Shown: positions 51,826 to 59,816 of the stretch, piece after piece | Numbering within the stretch: the first letter of the stretch is position 1 | Layout: every line of letters starts with the position of its first letter | Assembly: GCA_016868315.1 (NCBI GenBank) | Contig: VGHE01000012.1 | Location: forward strand, 1-64,000 | Reading direction: 5' to 3' | DNA: 64,000 nt | DNA from: Betaproteobacteria bacterium | GTDB taxonomy: Bacteria; Bdellovibrionota_B; Oligoflexia; Silvanigrellales; Silvanigrellaceae | Notes under the pieces: generated by a model | Database searches by the model: none | Told to the model about the DNA's origin: nothing | The model's input: only the letters and a program-made list of their open reading frames with translations | Made by a program: the position numbers and the translations under genes

Positions 51826-52617
51826 CTACCTCTTGAGGGGAACTGGTCCTGACAGTTTGGTTGCAGCAACCGGGCCAGTTGGTTTTTTAGCCAGGTCGAG
51901 CAATTTAAGCACACTTGATTTGAGACTCTCGAGCTCAATCGAGATGAGAGTTTTCGGGCTGAATTTGTATTTCGAGAAAGCCAATTCTTCTTCGATTTGT
52001 GTCAATGGAATTTTCTTCAAGACTTTGTGGAATTGAAGATCCTTCATGTGCTCCTGACCCAAAAACAGAGCACCTGCCCCTTCCTCGAAGCGATGCTGAA
52101 GGCTGATGATGTTGTAGTAGTTTCTATCTATTCTGCACTTTTGACAGAACTTCCAGTCGCGGCTGTTAAGGTTCTCAGTGCGGTTTTTTTCTGAACAGGT
52201 GGGGCAGTATTCAATAACTTTAAAACGCTTGCTCACACCCAGACGCAGGTTCACCATGCGCCGCAGAGCGGGATCGTTGGCAATACAAAGAAAGAGCTGA
52301 TTTTTGAGGTCAAAAATCTTCTTTCGGTCGGAGCCATCCTGCGTGCGACGCGCATGAGCAGTCAGGCTCAAGCCACAGAAAATCTTGTAGATCAGAAGAC
52401 GTTCGTCTTTTGGTTTTTGAGCCAAAAACAGAGCGAGCTGATCGAATTTCCGAAAAGAGAGGGTTTGCTGCGACTTCTTCGTGAATTTGAGCAGGTCTCC
52501 AAAAAGGTCGATGCGGATGCTGGCGGGCATCGGCTTCAGTGTTCCGCCTCTCTTTTTTTTCACATTCTGGGCTGTGGATGCCGGTTGCGGTTTGGCTTTG
52601 GGCTCACTCTGGGTCAT
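51826..52617 (-). CDS. Zinc-ribbon protein of unknown function
   Basis: 263 residues, cytoplasmic. A basic Pro/Lys-rich N terminus precedes a helical region, then four cysteines in CPTC...CQKC spacing (EYCPTCSEKN, WKFCQKCRIDRN), a likely zinc ribbon, and a helical C terminus. The arrangement would suit nucleic acid or protein binding. No family recognised. Its ATG overlaps the stop of the small upstream gene (ATGA), indicating a coupled pair. Confidence 0.6.
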   Translation of the reverse strand: MTQSEPKAKPQPASTAQNVKKKRGGTLKPMPASIRIDLFGDLLKFTKKSQQTLSFRKFDQLALFLAQKPKDERLLIYKIFCGLSLTAHARRTQDGSDRKKIFDLKNQLFLCIANDPALRRMVNLRLGVSKRFKVIEYCPTCSEKNRTENLNSRDWKFCQKCRIDRNYYNIISLQHRFEEGAGALFLGQEHMKDLQFHKVLKKIPLTQIEEELAFSKYKFSPKTLISIELESLKSSVLKLLDLAKKPTGPVAATKLSGPVPLKR

Positions 52618-52937
52618 TGCGAAACCTTCTTTCCAAGTTGGATAAGATCCATAATGGCTCGCTCGAAAGCTTCCCTGTTATTGTTCAAAAAAGCAGACGC
52701 CATTCTGACCATGATCCTAGTGAGCTTCACCCGTGCTGCAAAGCCTCGGGATGCGATCTGTTTGACGTTGTCTTCAAGATTTCTGAGAGCCGCGTGGGTT
52801 GGACCCAAAAGATGCGAATCCACGACCCGCTTTTGCAGTTCATAGGCCAAGGACTCACCAATGAGGCTCTTCCACTCATGAAAGGCAAGCCTAGCCTCTG
52901 AGCGCAGCGTCGAAATGTTCAAAATTGACCTGGACAC
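52614..52937 (-). CDS. Small helical protein, unknown function
   Basis: 107 residues, predicted all-alpha and basic, no signal peptide or known motif (ARLAFHEWKSLIGESLAYEL, NLEDNVKQIASRGFAARVKL). GTG 52937 begins three bases after the serC stop without a distinct ribosome binding site, so it likely relies on coupling with serC. Its end overlaps the zinc-ribbon gene by four bases. Confidence 0.5.
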   Translation of the reverse strand: MSRSILNISTLRSEARLAFHEWKSLIGESLAYELQKRVVDSHLLGPTHAALRNLEDNVKQIASRGFAARVKLTRIMVRMASAFLNNNREAFERAIMDLIQLGKKVSQ

Positions 52938-52940
52938 TCG

Positions 52941-54035
52941 TCAACCGTGCTTTTCTTTAAAGGTGCGCATAAACTGAGCAAAGTAGCCTGCGGATTCCAG
53001 GCTGATGCCATTGTACATCGAGGCGCGGACGCCACCGAGTGTGCGGTAGCCTTTGATTTCATGAATACCTGCCTTTGCGGCCTCCGAAATGAACAGGGCG
53101 TCGAGCTCAGGTGTCTTGAGCTTGAAGACGAAATTGTGCCGAGAGCGGTGTTCTGGAAGCGCGTGTCCTTGGTAGAACTCGCCATCGACTTCACCGTAAA
53201 CCAGGCGCGCTCGTTCCTGCGCCCAACGCTCCATGGTTTCAATTCCGCCTGCTGATTTCATCCAATGCAAATAGCGATTCATCACGAAGATGGGGAAAAC
53301 CGGCGGAGTGTTCAGGACACTCTTGGCATCATAAATAGAGCAATAGTTCAGAGCATTGCCAAGGATGTTGCGCTTGGCAGTTTCGCGCGCCTGCTCAAAG
53401 ATGTCCTTGTGGATGACGACAACCGAGCAGCCCGCAATACCAAAGTTCTTCTGGGCACTCGCATAGATGAGATGTGTGCGATCCCATGGAATATCGCGGC
53501 GAGATGCGAGTGCACTCGTCATGTCCAGCACGAGAGGAACTTTGCCTGCGAAATTAAGGGTCGGGTACTCCGTTCCCTCAACCGTATTGTTCACGGTCAA
53601 ATGAAGATATTTGGCGTTTTCTGGAATCTGCCAGGTCTCGGGTTGACCCAATGAGTTGAGCGTCGGGTTGCCATCGTAGACAACTGCAACTTTGCGCTCA
53701 GACGCACGTGCATCGACTGTGGCTAGGTGAGCCCACACTCCTGTTTCTGTGTAGGCCACGGTATCCCCTGGTCGGGATAAATGATTGAGCAGCAGAGAAA
53801 AGTGTTGCTGTGCGCCGAACGGAGTTATGAGCAACTTGTGCGAGTCAGGCACCTCGAACACATCGTGCGCCAAACGTAGGGTTTCCTCATTGAGGCCTTC
53901 GTATTGCTTCGAGCGGTGCGATATTTCCATCACACTCACACTGATTCCAAACGTATCGAGTAATTCAATCTTGATGAGATCGCGCACGGCCGTCGGCAGA
54001 GATGCTGGTCCTGGGCTGTAATAATGAGTGGTCAT
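52941..54035 (-). CDS. serC: Phosphoserine aminotransferase
   Basis: 364 residues. The start MTTHYYSPGPASLP, the segment MEISHRSKQYEGLNEE and the PLP-lysine motif LIYASAQKNFGIAGCSVVV (Lys about 195) identify SerC, with the C-terminal RASMYNGISLESAGYFAQFM. It makes 3-phosphoserine in serine synthesis. ATG 54035 with GGGGAA upstream gives the family-typical N terminus; the frame is open 20 codons further. It is the first gene of a run of six minus-strand genes ending in pbp1A. Confidence 0.92.
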   Translation of the reverse strand: MTTHYYSPGPASLPTAVRDLIKIELLDTFGISVSVMEISHRSKQYEGLNEETLRLAHDVFEVPDSHKLLITPFGAQQHFSLLLNHLSRPGDTVAYTETGVWAHLATVDARASERKVAVVYDGNPTLNSLGQPETWQIPENAKYLHLTVNNTVEGTEYPTLNFAGKVPLVLDMTSALASRRDIPWDRTHLIYASAQKNFGIAGCSVVVIHKDIFEQARETAKRNILGNALNYCSIYDAKSVLNTPPVFPIFVMNRYLHWMKSAGGIETMERWAQERARLVYGEVDGEFYQGHALPEHRSRHNFVFKLKTPELDALFISEAAKAGIHEIKGYRTLGGVRASMYNGISLESAGYFAQFMRTFKEKHG

Positions 54036-54101
54036 GGCTTTGTTCCCCAAGAGTTCTGGCTCTTTGGGTTGTATCAGAGCTGAGTGTGGAATCAAAGACG
54101 T

Positions 54102-54521
54102 TCAGAAACGTGAGTCCATGCGCACAAAGACGTCTTTTCCGCTCGATGTTCCAAGGTCCCAGCGCCAATCGGTTCCATCACCGGCGGCAGCATCGGTGTC
54201 CTGGTAATACGGCATGCCGAAAGCCTGTTGGTGCTGTTGCTGCCGCAGCCCGTAGAGAGACATCACGCTCCCCAGAACAAAGCCCAGTGATGCACCACCG
54301 GCAACAATGCGCAGGCTGGAGACCGAATTGTCTGGCACGAAAGGCAGAACTGCAGTTCCCAGAGCCGCCCCGAACAGGGCGCTGTAGCCGGCACTCGTGA
54401 AAAGCTCCTGAAATTGCTGACTTCCTACAAGGCTTTGAGCTTGTGCTGGGTTGGGCTGTGCGAATACCGCCACGGATGAAGTCAAAGCGAAAGTCCTGGC
54501 AAGCGACAAAATGCTTCTCAT
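54102..54521 (-). CDS. Small exported or membrane protein, unknown function
   Basis: 139 residues. Signal peptide (SLARTFALTSSVAVFAQPNPAQAQ), then two Gly/Ala-rich hydrophobic stretches with glycine-zipper spacing (GYSALFGAALGTAVLPF and RIVAGGASLGFVLGSVMSLYGL), and a polar C terminus. No family recognised. GAGGAGG precedes the ATG. It lies 66 bp upstream of serC on the same strand. Confidence 0.6.
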   Translation of the reverse strand: MRSILSLARTFALTSSVAVFAQPNPAQAQSLVGSQQFQELFTSAGYSALFGAALGTAVLPFVPDNSVSSLRIVAGGASLGFVLGSVMSLYGLRQQQHQQAFGMPYYQDTDAAAGDGTDWRWDLGTSSGKDVFVRMDSRF

Positions 54522-54605
54522 TATTGCATCCTCCTCGAACCCCTACGCCCAGAATGATTTCTTTTTGAGCGTAGCATCCTCCGTCGAGGGCTGGATGTTG
54601 AAGAC

Positions 54606-54635
54606 TTGACAAGCCCTGCAGCACTGAACTATCTG
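54606..54635 (+). promoter_or_regulatory. Candidate sigma-70 promoter of tRNA-Thr
   Basis: A consensus -35 TTGACA (54606-54611) is followed after 18 bp by TATCTG, 12 bp before the first tRNA base. The -35 is perfect; the -10 is weak. Confidence 0.42.
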
Positions 54636-54647
54636 CGCCCATGGGTC

Positions 54648-54723
54648 GCTGCGTTAGCTCAATTGGTAGAGCAGTTGATTTGTAATCAACCGGTTGGGGG
54701 TTCAATTCCCTTACGCAGCTCCA
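54648..54723 (+). tRNA. tRNA-Thr (anticodon TGT)
   Basis: 76 nt with encoded CCA. Acceptor GCTGCGT/ACGCAGC, D arm TAGCTCAATTGGTAGAGCA, anticodon stem GTTGA/TCAAC around TTTGTAA (TGT at 34-36), T arm GGGGG TTCAATT CCCTT. Reads ACA/ACG. Confidence 0.95.
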
Positions 54724-54730
54724 CCCCTCT

Positions 54731-56161
54731 TCAGTTACATTCTCCCCCTTCGCATGATTCACGCACCTGCATTTCGCGCATTGCTTCGCGCAGAGCCTCT
54801 GTCAGCTTGTTTGGGTCTTTTACGTTGTGAAAGCCTAACTCCACCGGCGGATTGGTTGTCCGTGGGCCGGGAATTATGCTGCCAAAGCGAATCTTTTGTG
54901 TCGGAATACCGGCTGACACAAGCGCGTCGCGGATAGCCCGACCGTGTTGCTTCGAAATCGTATCAATCTTCAGAAGCCCCCAGTCCATGTCGTCCGCCGT
55001 CAGAGTCTGAACAAGGTCAATCATGAAACTCTGAGTTTCAGTTGTGAGAAGAGGCGTGCCCGGATCGTCATAGAAGAGGATCAGGTTGTCCATAAGAATC
55101 TTTACTAAGTCGCGTGTGACTTTGATTTTAAACTCGCGCTTGCGATACTCAACAATGCGCTTTTCTTTTGTTTGAGTCGTTGTTTCTTTAATGGTGAGAA
55201 TCTCTGGTTGCGTGAAGGGCAGGCCAACCTGAACACCCACCATTGTATAAAGGCCGAACCAGTTTTTGTCGTTCAAAGTGAACATCATGCGCCCCACGAA
55301 ACGCGTGTTCAAATCCTGATCAAAAAGCTGATAACCGCCCTGTGCACCCATCACGATACCAAGTTTACTTTGAGTCACTTTGCTGTCGTAGCCGAGGTCA
55401 GAGGGATAACGAAACTGGAACACGGGTCCTGCAAAGATGTCGTTTCGGATGCGGTAGCCGGGAGCAACTTCAAAAAGTGAGCCAGAAAGTTTGATGGTGT
55501 GCTTTTCAACGAAGATAAGATCTTTTCCATCCTCGTTGGTGAGAATATTGCCGTCACCATCGCGCAAGGGTTCACCGGGCTCATCGCCCGTAATACTGAA
55601 AAATCCCCAACCTAAACCAGCATCGAGAATGAGCTTGTTGAGCAACACACTGCCCATGGCTTTGCCTTCGAGTGCCAAGCCATATTTTGAACTGTAGTCG
55701 GTCAGCTTTGATGATGGAAAAACCGAGAGGATGCCGAGGTCTGCGGAGAATATAAGACTTGTTCCGTATTCCTCTATTTTGGATTTCGGACGTTCGACAA
55801 TCACCTTACGAGTCGTCTTCGATTCTGTCTTCTCGGCAGGAGCTGGCGGTGGATTTGTTTCTACTGATGCCGGATTTGCTCGCGTTGTGTCAGCATCCGA
55901 TGCTGATGGCGTTGACGATGAATTGGGTGGGTCCTCTGATTTTTTCGTTGAACCACCAGGCGTACCCTCGGGTGATGGTGCTGAGACAGGCTCAGCGCTG
56001 CTTGAGGTGGGCGTAGATGCCTCCGGAGCGTTCTTTTCAGACTCACTGCTACTCGTTGCCTCGGGCACTGGAAGGGGTTCCTGTGCGAGTGCGCTCGATG
56101 CTGAGCTGAGAAGGGCTGCCGCGCAGAGCTTCACGAATTGTATTTTGATTTTGAGAGTCAT
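54731..56161 (-). CDS. Outer-membrane protein, degenerate OmpA-like paralogue
   Basis: About 476 residues. Signal peptide (LCAAALLSSASSALAQ), a Ser/Pro/Glu-rich disordered stretch of about 100 residues, a beta-barrel-like middle (IFSADLGILSVFPSS, LILDAGLGWGFFSI, LGIVMGAQGGYQLF) and a C-terminal domain that aligns in order with OmpA (DLVKILMDNLILFYDDPG; GRAIRDALVSAGIPTQKIRFGSI). The peptidoglycan-binding Asp and Arg of OmpA (..NxxLSxxRAxxV) are not present. It lies downstream of the OmpA-type gene at 56193 with the same domain order, so it is a diverged tandem paralogue. ATG 56161 has GAGG nine bases upstream; ATG 56176 is also possible. Confidence 0.65.
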   Translation of the reverse strand: MTLKIKIQFVKLCAAALLSSASSALAQEPLPVPEATSSSESEKNAPEASTPTSSSAEPVSAPSPEGTPGGSTKKSEDPPNSSSTPSASDADTTRANPASVETNPPPAPAEKTESKTTRKVIVERPKSKIEEYGTSLIFSADLGILSVFPSSKLTDYSSKYGLALEGKAMGSVLLNKLILDAGLGWGFFSITGDEPGEPLRDGDGNILTNEDGKDLIFVEKHTIKLSGSLFEVAPGYRIRNDIFAGPVFQFRYPSDLGYDSKVTQSKLGIVMGAQGGYQLFDQDLNTRFVGRMMFTLNDKNWFGLYTMVGVQVGLPFTQPEILTIKETTTQTKEKRIVEYRKREFKIKVTRDLVKILMDNLILFYDDPGTPLLTTETQSFMIDLVQTLTADDMDWGLLKIDTISKQHGRAIRDALVSAGIPTQKIRFGSIIPGPRTTNPPVELGFHNVKDPNKLTEALREAMREMQVRESCEGGECN

Positions 56162-56192
56162 TTTGCGAGGCCTCATCTCTGTGTGTTTGCTG

Positions 56193-57650
56193 TCAGTTCA
56201 GTTCTGGTGGAACAATTCCCGGATCAAAAACCGGTTCTGGCTCTGGTGTTGGTTCGGGAGCTGGTGTGGGTTCCAAACTGGGCTCTGGAGCAGGAGCTTT
56301 CGGTGCAGCACCGCCACCAAAGAATTTCTTCTGTACTTCATCGATTGTCTTTTTCAGCTTACGCGCATCCCTGAGTCCGCTGACTTTGATCTCCACACGT
56401 CGATTTCGCTCGTGCTCAGATTCTGACTTTGCATTCTTTAAAACCAATTTCTGGGCACCTAATCCCAAAGTCGTGAGCTTCTCAGCGGGTACGCCAGCCT
56501 TTTGCAATTCTGCTGCAACGGCCTTGGCACGCAACAGCGACAGCCTTTGGTTGTATGCTACCGAACCGCGTGAGTCTGTGTGACCCTCGATCACGAGTTT
56601 GTCCCAGATTTCCTTCTCAGCCATAAAGGCCTGACCAAGCTCTGCGAGGAACTCGGTCGATTTCGGGCTAAGTTCTGCGCTGTTGAGTTTGAAGTTCACC
56701 ATTTGAGAGTTGAAGACAAAACTGACGTTGTTGCTGAATTCCGTGACTTCATCTTTGAGCGAGATAACTTCTTTTACAGTTTTTGTTTTTATCCATGTTT
56801 CTCTCTTAGTCGTTATGATTCTTGAGGTGTTGTTGAGGTGCGAGCCGAGCGCAGCGTGCACAGTGCCCAGGAAAGTTGTGCGGTTTGTCCCTGTGAGTGA
56901 AATGGAGAAGCTCGCCCCCAAGCGTGACATGTGGCTTCTGAATGGAGTTTCATAAATAAATTGAAGCCCAAGGAAGACCAGATAGGGCTCGAGAGCAGGA
57001 TCGTCCTCAAGGCGCAACGAAGTGAAGCCTGCAGACTTGGTGTTGTAGAGCGCGGCACCCAGAATTCCGACCTGAAATTTTTGTTTGATTTTCAGACGTG
57101 CAGCAGCATCAATGAGCATGGTTAACTGGGTGCTGGAATATTTCTCTTTGATTGGAATGGGAACGAGGTCTTCGCCAACAATCCCAATTTGCTCTCCTGA
57201 GTACAAGGCGTATTGCATGCCTAATCCTAAATCCAGAGCAATGCGGCGCGTGAAAACTGTACCCATGATCTTTGCCGTCGGTGCTGCTCCGATCTGAGAG
57301 GCTTCCAGAGCTTCGTAAAGTGGATTCGAGGGAGCTGTAAAAAGGAGCGCTAAATCTGCCCCCCCGTATACACCGTAGCCTGTTCCGGATTGTTGGCTGC
57401 GGTCGATTTCCTTTTTCTCAGTGCGCTTTGTTTTGACCTTGGTTTCGACGGTCGTTTCCTGAACGGCATCATCTTCAGCAGCGGGACCGTTTTTGCGCGG
57501 ACGTGGCGTCTCACCAAAACCTGAGTCCACCTCAGCAGCTGGCTTTTCAGCAGAGTCTGATTGGTCTTGTTGAGCATGGGCAATCGGCAGAATGAGCGCG
57601 CCAATGGGCACAGCAACGCAAAGAAGGATACGCCGGAATCTGTACACCAT
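56193..57650 (-). CDS. OmpA-family outer-membrane protein
   Basis: 485 residues. Signal peptide, a Glu/Lys-rich linker with TTVETKVKTKRTEKKE, a beta-barrel region and a complete C-terminal OmpA domain: FVFNSQMVNFKLNSAEL, LVIEGHTDSRGSVAYNQRLS, LLRAKAVAAELQKAGV, LGLGAQ and NRRVEIKV, which retain the diaminopimelate-binding Asp and Arg. A Pro/Glu tail ends the protein. It would tie the outer membrane to peptidoglycan. GAGGGGG precedes the ATG and an extended -10 promoter lies upstream. Confidence 0.9.
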   Translation of the reverse strand: MVYRFRRILLCVAVPIGALILPIAHAQQDQSDSAEKPAAEVDSGFGETPRPRKNGPAAEDDAVQETTVETKVKTKRTEKKEIDRSQQSGTGYGVYGGADLALLFTAPSNPLYEALEASQIGAAPTAKIMGTVFTRRIALDLGLGMQYALYSGEQIGIVGEDLVPIPIKEKYSSTQLTMLIDAAARLKIKQKFQVGILGAALYNTKSAGFTSLRLEDDPALEPYLVFLGLQFIYETPFRSHMSRLGASFSISLTGTNRTTFLGTVHAALGSHLNNTSRIITTKRETWIKTKTVKEVISLKDEVTEFSNNVSFVFNSQMVNFKLNSAELSPKSTEFLAELGQAFMAEKEIWDKLVIEGHTDSRGSVAYNQRLSLLRAKAVAAELQKAGVPAEKLTTLGLGAQKLVLKNAKSESEHERNRRVEIKVSGLRDARKLKKTIDEVQKKFFGGGAAPKAPAPEPSLEPTPAPEPTPEPEPVFDPGIVPPELN

Positions 57651-57680
57651 GATACCCCCTCGAAAAGACGGTGTAGGGGG

Positions 57681-57689
57681 ATTATAGCA
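57681..57689 (-). promoter_or_regulatory. Extended -10 promoter of the OmpA-family gene
   Basis: On the minus strand TGCTATAAT is a perfect extended -10 element (TGn plus TATAAT), 30 bp before the start codon at 57650. No good -35 is present, as is common with extended -10 promoters. It lies between tRNA-Arg and the OmpA-type gene. Confidence 0.6.
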
Positions 57690-57719
57690 ATGTCTTTGGA
57701 TGTTTGAGGGTCAGAACGA

Positions 57720-57794
57720 TGGCGGTCCCGCCATGAATCGAACATGGGCTTCAAGCTTCGGAGGCTTGCGTGATATCCACTTCACCACGGGACC
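57720..57794 (-). tRNA. tRNA-Arg (anticodon CCG)
   Basis: 75 nt with encoded CCA. Acceptor GGTCCCG/CGGGACC, D arm GGTGAAGTGGATATCAC, anticodon stem CAAGC/GCTTG around CTCCGAA (CCG at 34-36), T arm ending TTCGATTCATGGCGGG. Reads CGG. A weak promoter (TTGCCC-17-TATTCC) lies upstream on the minus strand. No terminator is seen on its 3' side. Confidence 0.93.
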
Positions 57795-57847
57795 AGCGCG
57801 GGTGGGAATAGCATCAGTCGTTCCCATGGGCAAGGACGCCTCGCGCG

Positions 57848-58120
57848 CTACATCAAGTCGCCGTAGTACACGAGCCAGAGTAATGAGCCGAAAGCCCTGG
57901 GCGAGAGTTTCCTACCGTTTTCGCAGGCATCAAACAGAAGTTTTCTTTGGTCAGATGTTGCGAGAGAGAGGTCGATACCCAGCTCCTCACCCAGAAAATT
58001 CCAAAGCTGAAACATCTCGGTTTCCGAGAGGCAAAGTTCCTCAGTTTGGTTTTCCGTTGATCTTGGAAAACTCGACTCGAGGATTTTCGCAAGTTCTTCC
58101 TGCAGTGTCTCTGGTCGCAT
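57848..58120 (-). CDS. Small acidic helical protein downstream of murF, unknown function
   Basis: 90 residues. The pattern (MRPETLQEELAKILESSF, QLWNFLGEELGIDLS, LLFDACENGRKLSPRAFGSLL) recalls acyl carrier proteins in size, charge and helix layout, but the DSL phosphopantetheine site is missing. ATG 58120 follows GGAGTG, 32 bp after the murF stop. No family recognised. Confidence 0.5.
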   Translation of the reverse strand: MRPETLQEELAKILESSFPRSTENQTEELCLSETEMFQLWNFLGEELGIDLSLATSDQRKLLFDACENGRKLSPRAFGSLLWLVYYGDLM

Positions 58121-58152
58121 GAACACTCCAAGAAAGCTGCGGCCAACAGGAC

Positions 58153-59673
58153 TCACCCTTGAGTCGAGGACCACGCCTCACATGATTTCACAAAACGTCC
58201 CAAATCCATTCCTCGGCTGCCCTTCACCAGAATCACCGAGCCGCGCAAACTGGCCGACAAATCATCTATAAAAGTGGCGGGATTTGTTTCAGCTCCCACG
58301 TGCTTCAGATGGATGTTTGCTGCAAGCATTGCAGCAGAATGTTTTGTTTTGATTTCGTTATAGACATCATACATGGCGCTTCCAAAAAGGCACAAGTGTG
58401 AGTTTTCAAATTTCAGAAGTTTTTCGACCAATTTAAGATGCCAACTCTTTGACTCCTCACCGAGGTCTAGCATGTCACCAAGCACGAGAATTTTGTTTTG
58501 GTTTCTCCACTCCGGAGAAAGCAGCGCATCGAATGCTGCATTCATGCTCGCTGGACTTGCATTGTAGCAATCGTCATAGAGGGTCACGCCCCCATTGAGT
58601 TTAACGATGCGTGAACGCATCTCTGGGGGAACAAAATTACGCCACGCGTTTTTCAGCGTATTCACCTCAGGGCAAAGCAATGCGCTCGTGGCAAGTGCGA
58701 GAGTAAAGTTCTGCGCATTGTGAATGCCCGGCAGGGAGACTTCAAACTCGGCCTTCCATTCAGTGTGTTTCTGCAAATTGCTGCAGGGAATCCATTGTGT
58801 GCGCAGGCTGCTTGCTGTCGCACCTTGCCGCACGACAGAATAACTGAGGAGTGAAATCTTCTTGCTGGGCAAAAGATTTGTAACGCTAGATGGGAGAACT
58901 TTTAGCGCCGATTCCTCGCAGACGAGCGTATCGTTTTCTCGGATTTCAGCGATGACCTCAAGCAGCCTTGGTTCTGCAGCTTGCCAGACACGTTGGCATT
59001 CAGGTGCGGCGTTGCGGAAGAGCACCAGCTCTTCCCTCACGGCAGTGTCCCAGGAGCCGAGGCCAGCCAAATGCTCAGGTCCCAAGGCAGTCAGCAAAGC
59101 AATATCTGGTGTGGCAATTGCAACGTGTTCCTTCATGGCTCCGACATCATCGATCCCAATTTCCGCAACCAAGGCTGCCGTGCCGTTGCTTCTTGAGTGC
59201 GCCTTTTGAGTCAGAGTGATTGCGAGTCCAAGGAAACCATTCTCACTTTTGTGGGTTCGTGTGATGGGTGCATTGAGAGCCTCGAGGAGGCAGGCCAGCA
59301 TTTCTTTGGTTGTTGTTTTGCCGTTGCTCCCACCGACAGCGATGACCGGAAAATCGAAACCCGTGCGAAAGGACTTTGCGAGTGTTCGCATGGCCTGTGT
59401 TGTGTCTGCGACGGCGAGGCACCGATCAGATAACTGAGGTCTGGCTTCGAGCCAGCTGATTTCCACAAGTGCTGCGACCGCACCAGATTTGAGGGCAGTC
59501 TCTACAAAGTTATGGCCGTCGTGGGTCTCGCCGCGGATGGCGACAAACAGCTGCCCGGCTCCGACCTTGCGGCTGTCGGTGCTCAGCGATTCAACCATGC
59601 TTTCGGGGCTGGCAAGCCGCTCCCGGGGCGCCGAGAGGCATTGAGCCAGGTCAGTCAGAGATTTTGGCCACAT
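58153..59673 (-). CDS. murF: UDP-N-acetylmuramoyl-tripeptide-D-alanyl-D-alanine ligase
   Basis: 506 residues of the Mur ligase family. VESLSTDSRKVGAGQLFVAIRGETHDGHNF is the MurF/MurE N-terminal signature; the ATP loop is VGGSNGKTTTKEML (about 120); the C-terminal TLYDDCYNASPASMNAAFDAL and KILVLGDMLDLGEES are MurF-specific. The enzyme adds D-Ala-D-Ala to the UDP-MurNAc tripeptide. ATG 59673 follows GGAGGAA and gives the usual N terminus; the frame is open 68 codons further upstream without support. The other mur genes are elsewhere. Confidence 0.93.
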   Translation of the reverse strand: MWPKSLTDLAQCLSAPRERLASPESMVESLSTDSRKVGAGQLFVAIRGETHDGHNFVETALKSGAVAALVEISWLEARPQLSDRCLAVADTTQAMRTLAKSFRTGFDFPVIAVGGSNGKTTTKEMLACLLEALNAPITRTHKSENGFLGLAITLTQKAHSRSNGTAALVAEIGIDDVGAMKEHVAIATPDIALLTALGPEHLAGLGSWDTAVREELVLFRNAAPECQRVWQAAEPRLLEVIAEIRENDTLVCEESALKVLPSSVTNLLPSKKISLLSYSVVRQGATASSLRTQWIPCSNLQKHTEWKAEFEVSLPGIHNAQNFTLALATSALLCPEVNTLKNAWRNFVPPEMRSRIVKLNGGVTLYDDCYNASPASMNAAFDALLSPEWRNQNKILVLGDMLDLGEESKSWHLKLVEKLLKFENSHLCLFGSAMYDVYNEIKTKHSAAMLAANIHLKHVGAETNPATFIDDLSASLRGSVILVKGSRGMDLGRFVKSCEAWSSTQG

Positions 59674-59751
59674 GTCGTTCCTCCATGGATGACAAAGAAT
59701 ACAGCGTGTTAGCTCTTTAGGCGACAGGGCAACGTCAGAGAGGCCACGCTG

Positions 59752-59781
59752 TTGAGTGTCGGGGGCTTTGCAGGCTATGAC
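59752..59781 (+). promoter_or_regulatory. Candidate sigma-70 promoter of icmF
   Basis: TTGAGT and TATGAC are separated by 18 bp and end 35 bp before the icmF start. Each hexamer matches the consensus at four positions. Confidence 0.33.
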
Positions 59782-59816
59782 TGGCGCCAAGACAGACTTT
59801 TGGTCCGGAGAACACC

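Noticed and set aside
51826-52937. Possible FlhD/FlhC-like pair (small helical protein followed by a four-Cys zinc protein)
   Set aside because: The sizes and order are suggestive, but no residues characteristic of FlhD or FlhC outside the Cys pairs could be matched, and the genes are not beside flagellar genes.
57700-58122. Plus-strand open frame of about 140 codons across tRNA-Arg and the small gene after murF
   Set aside because: It runs antisense through a tRNA and a better-supported minus-strand gene with a ribosome binding site.
59674-59816. Cobalamin riboswitch before the B12-dependent icmF
   Set aside because: The leader is only 143 bp and a GCCAC-like string at 59743 is not accompanied by the B12-box context or the multi-stem structure.
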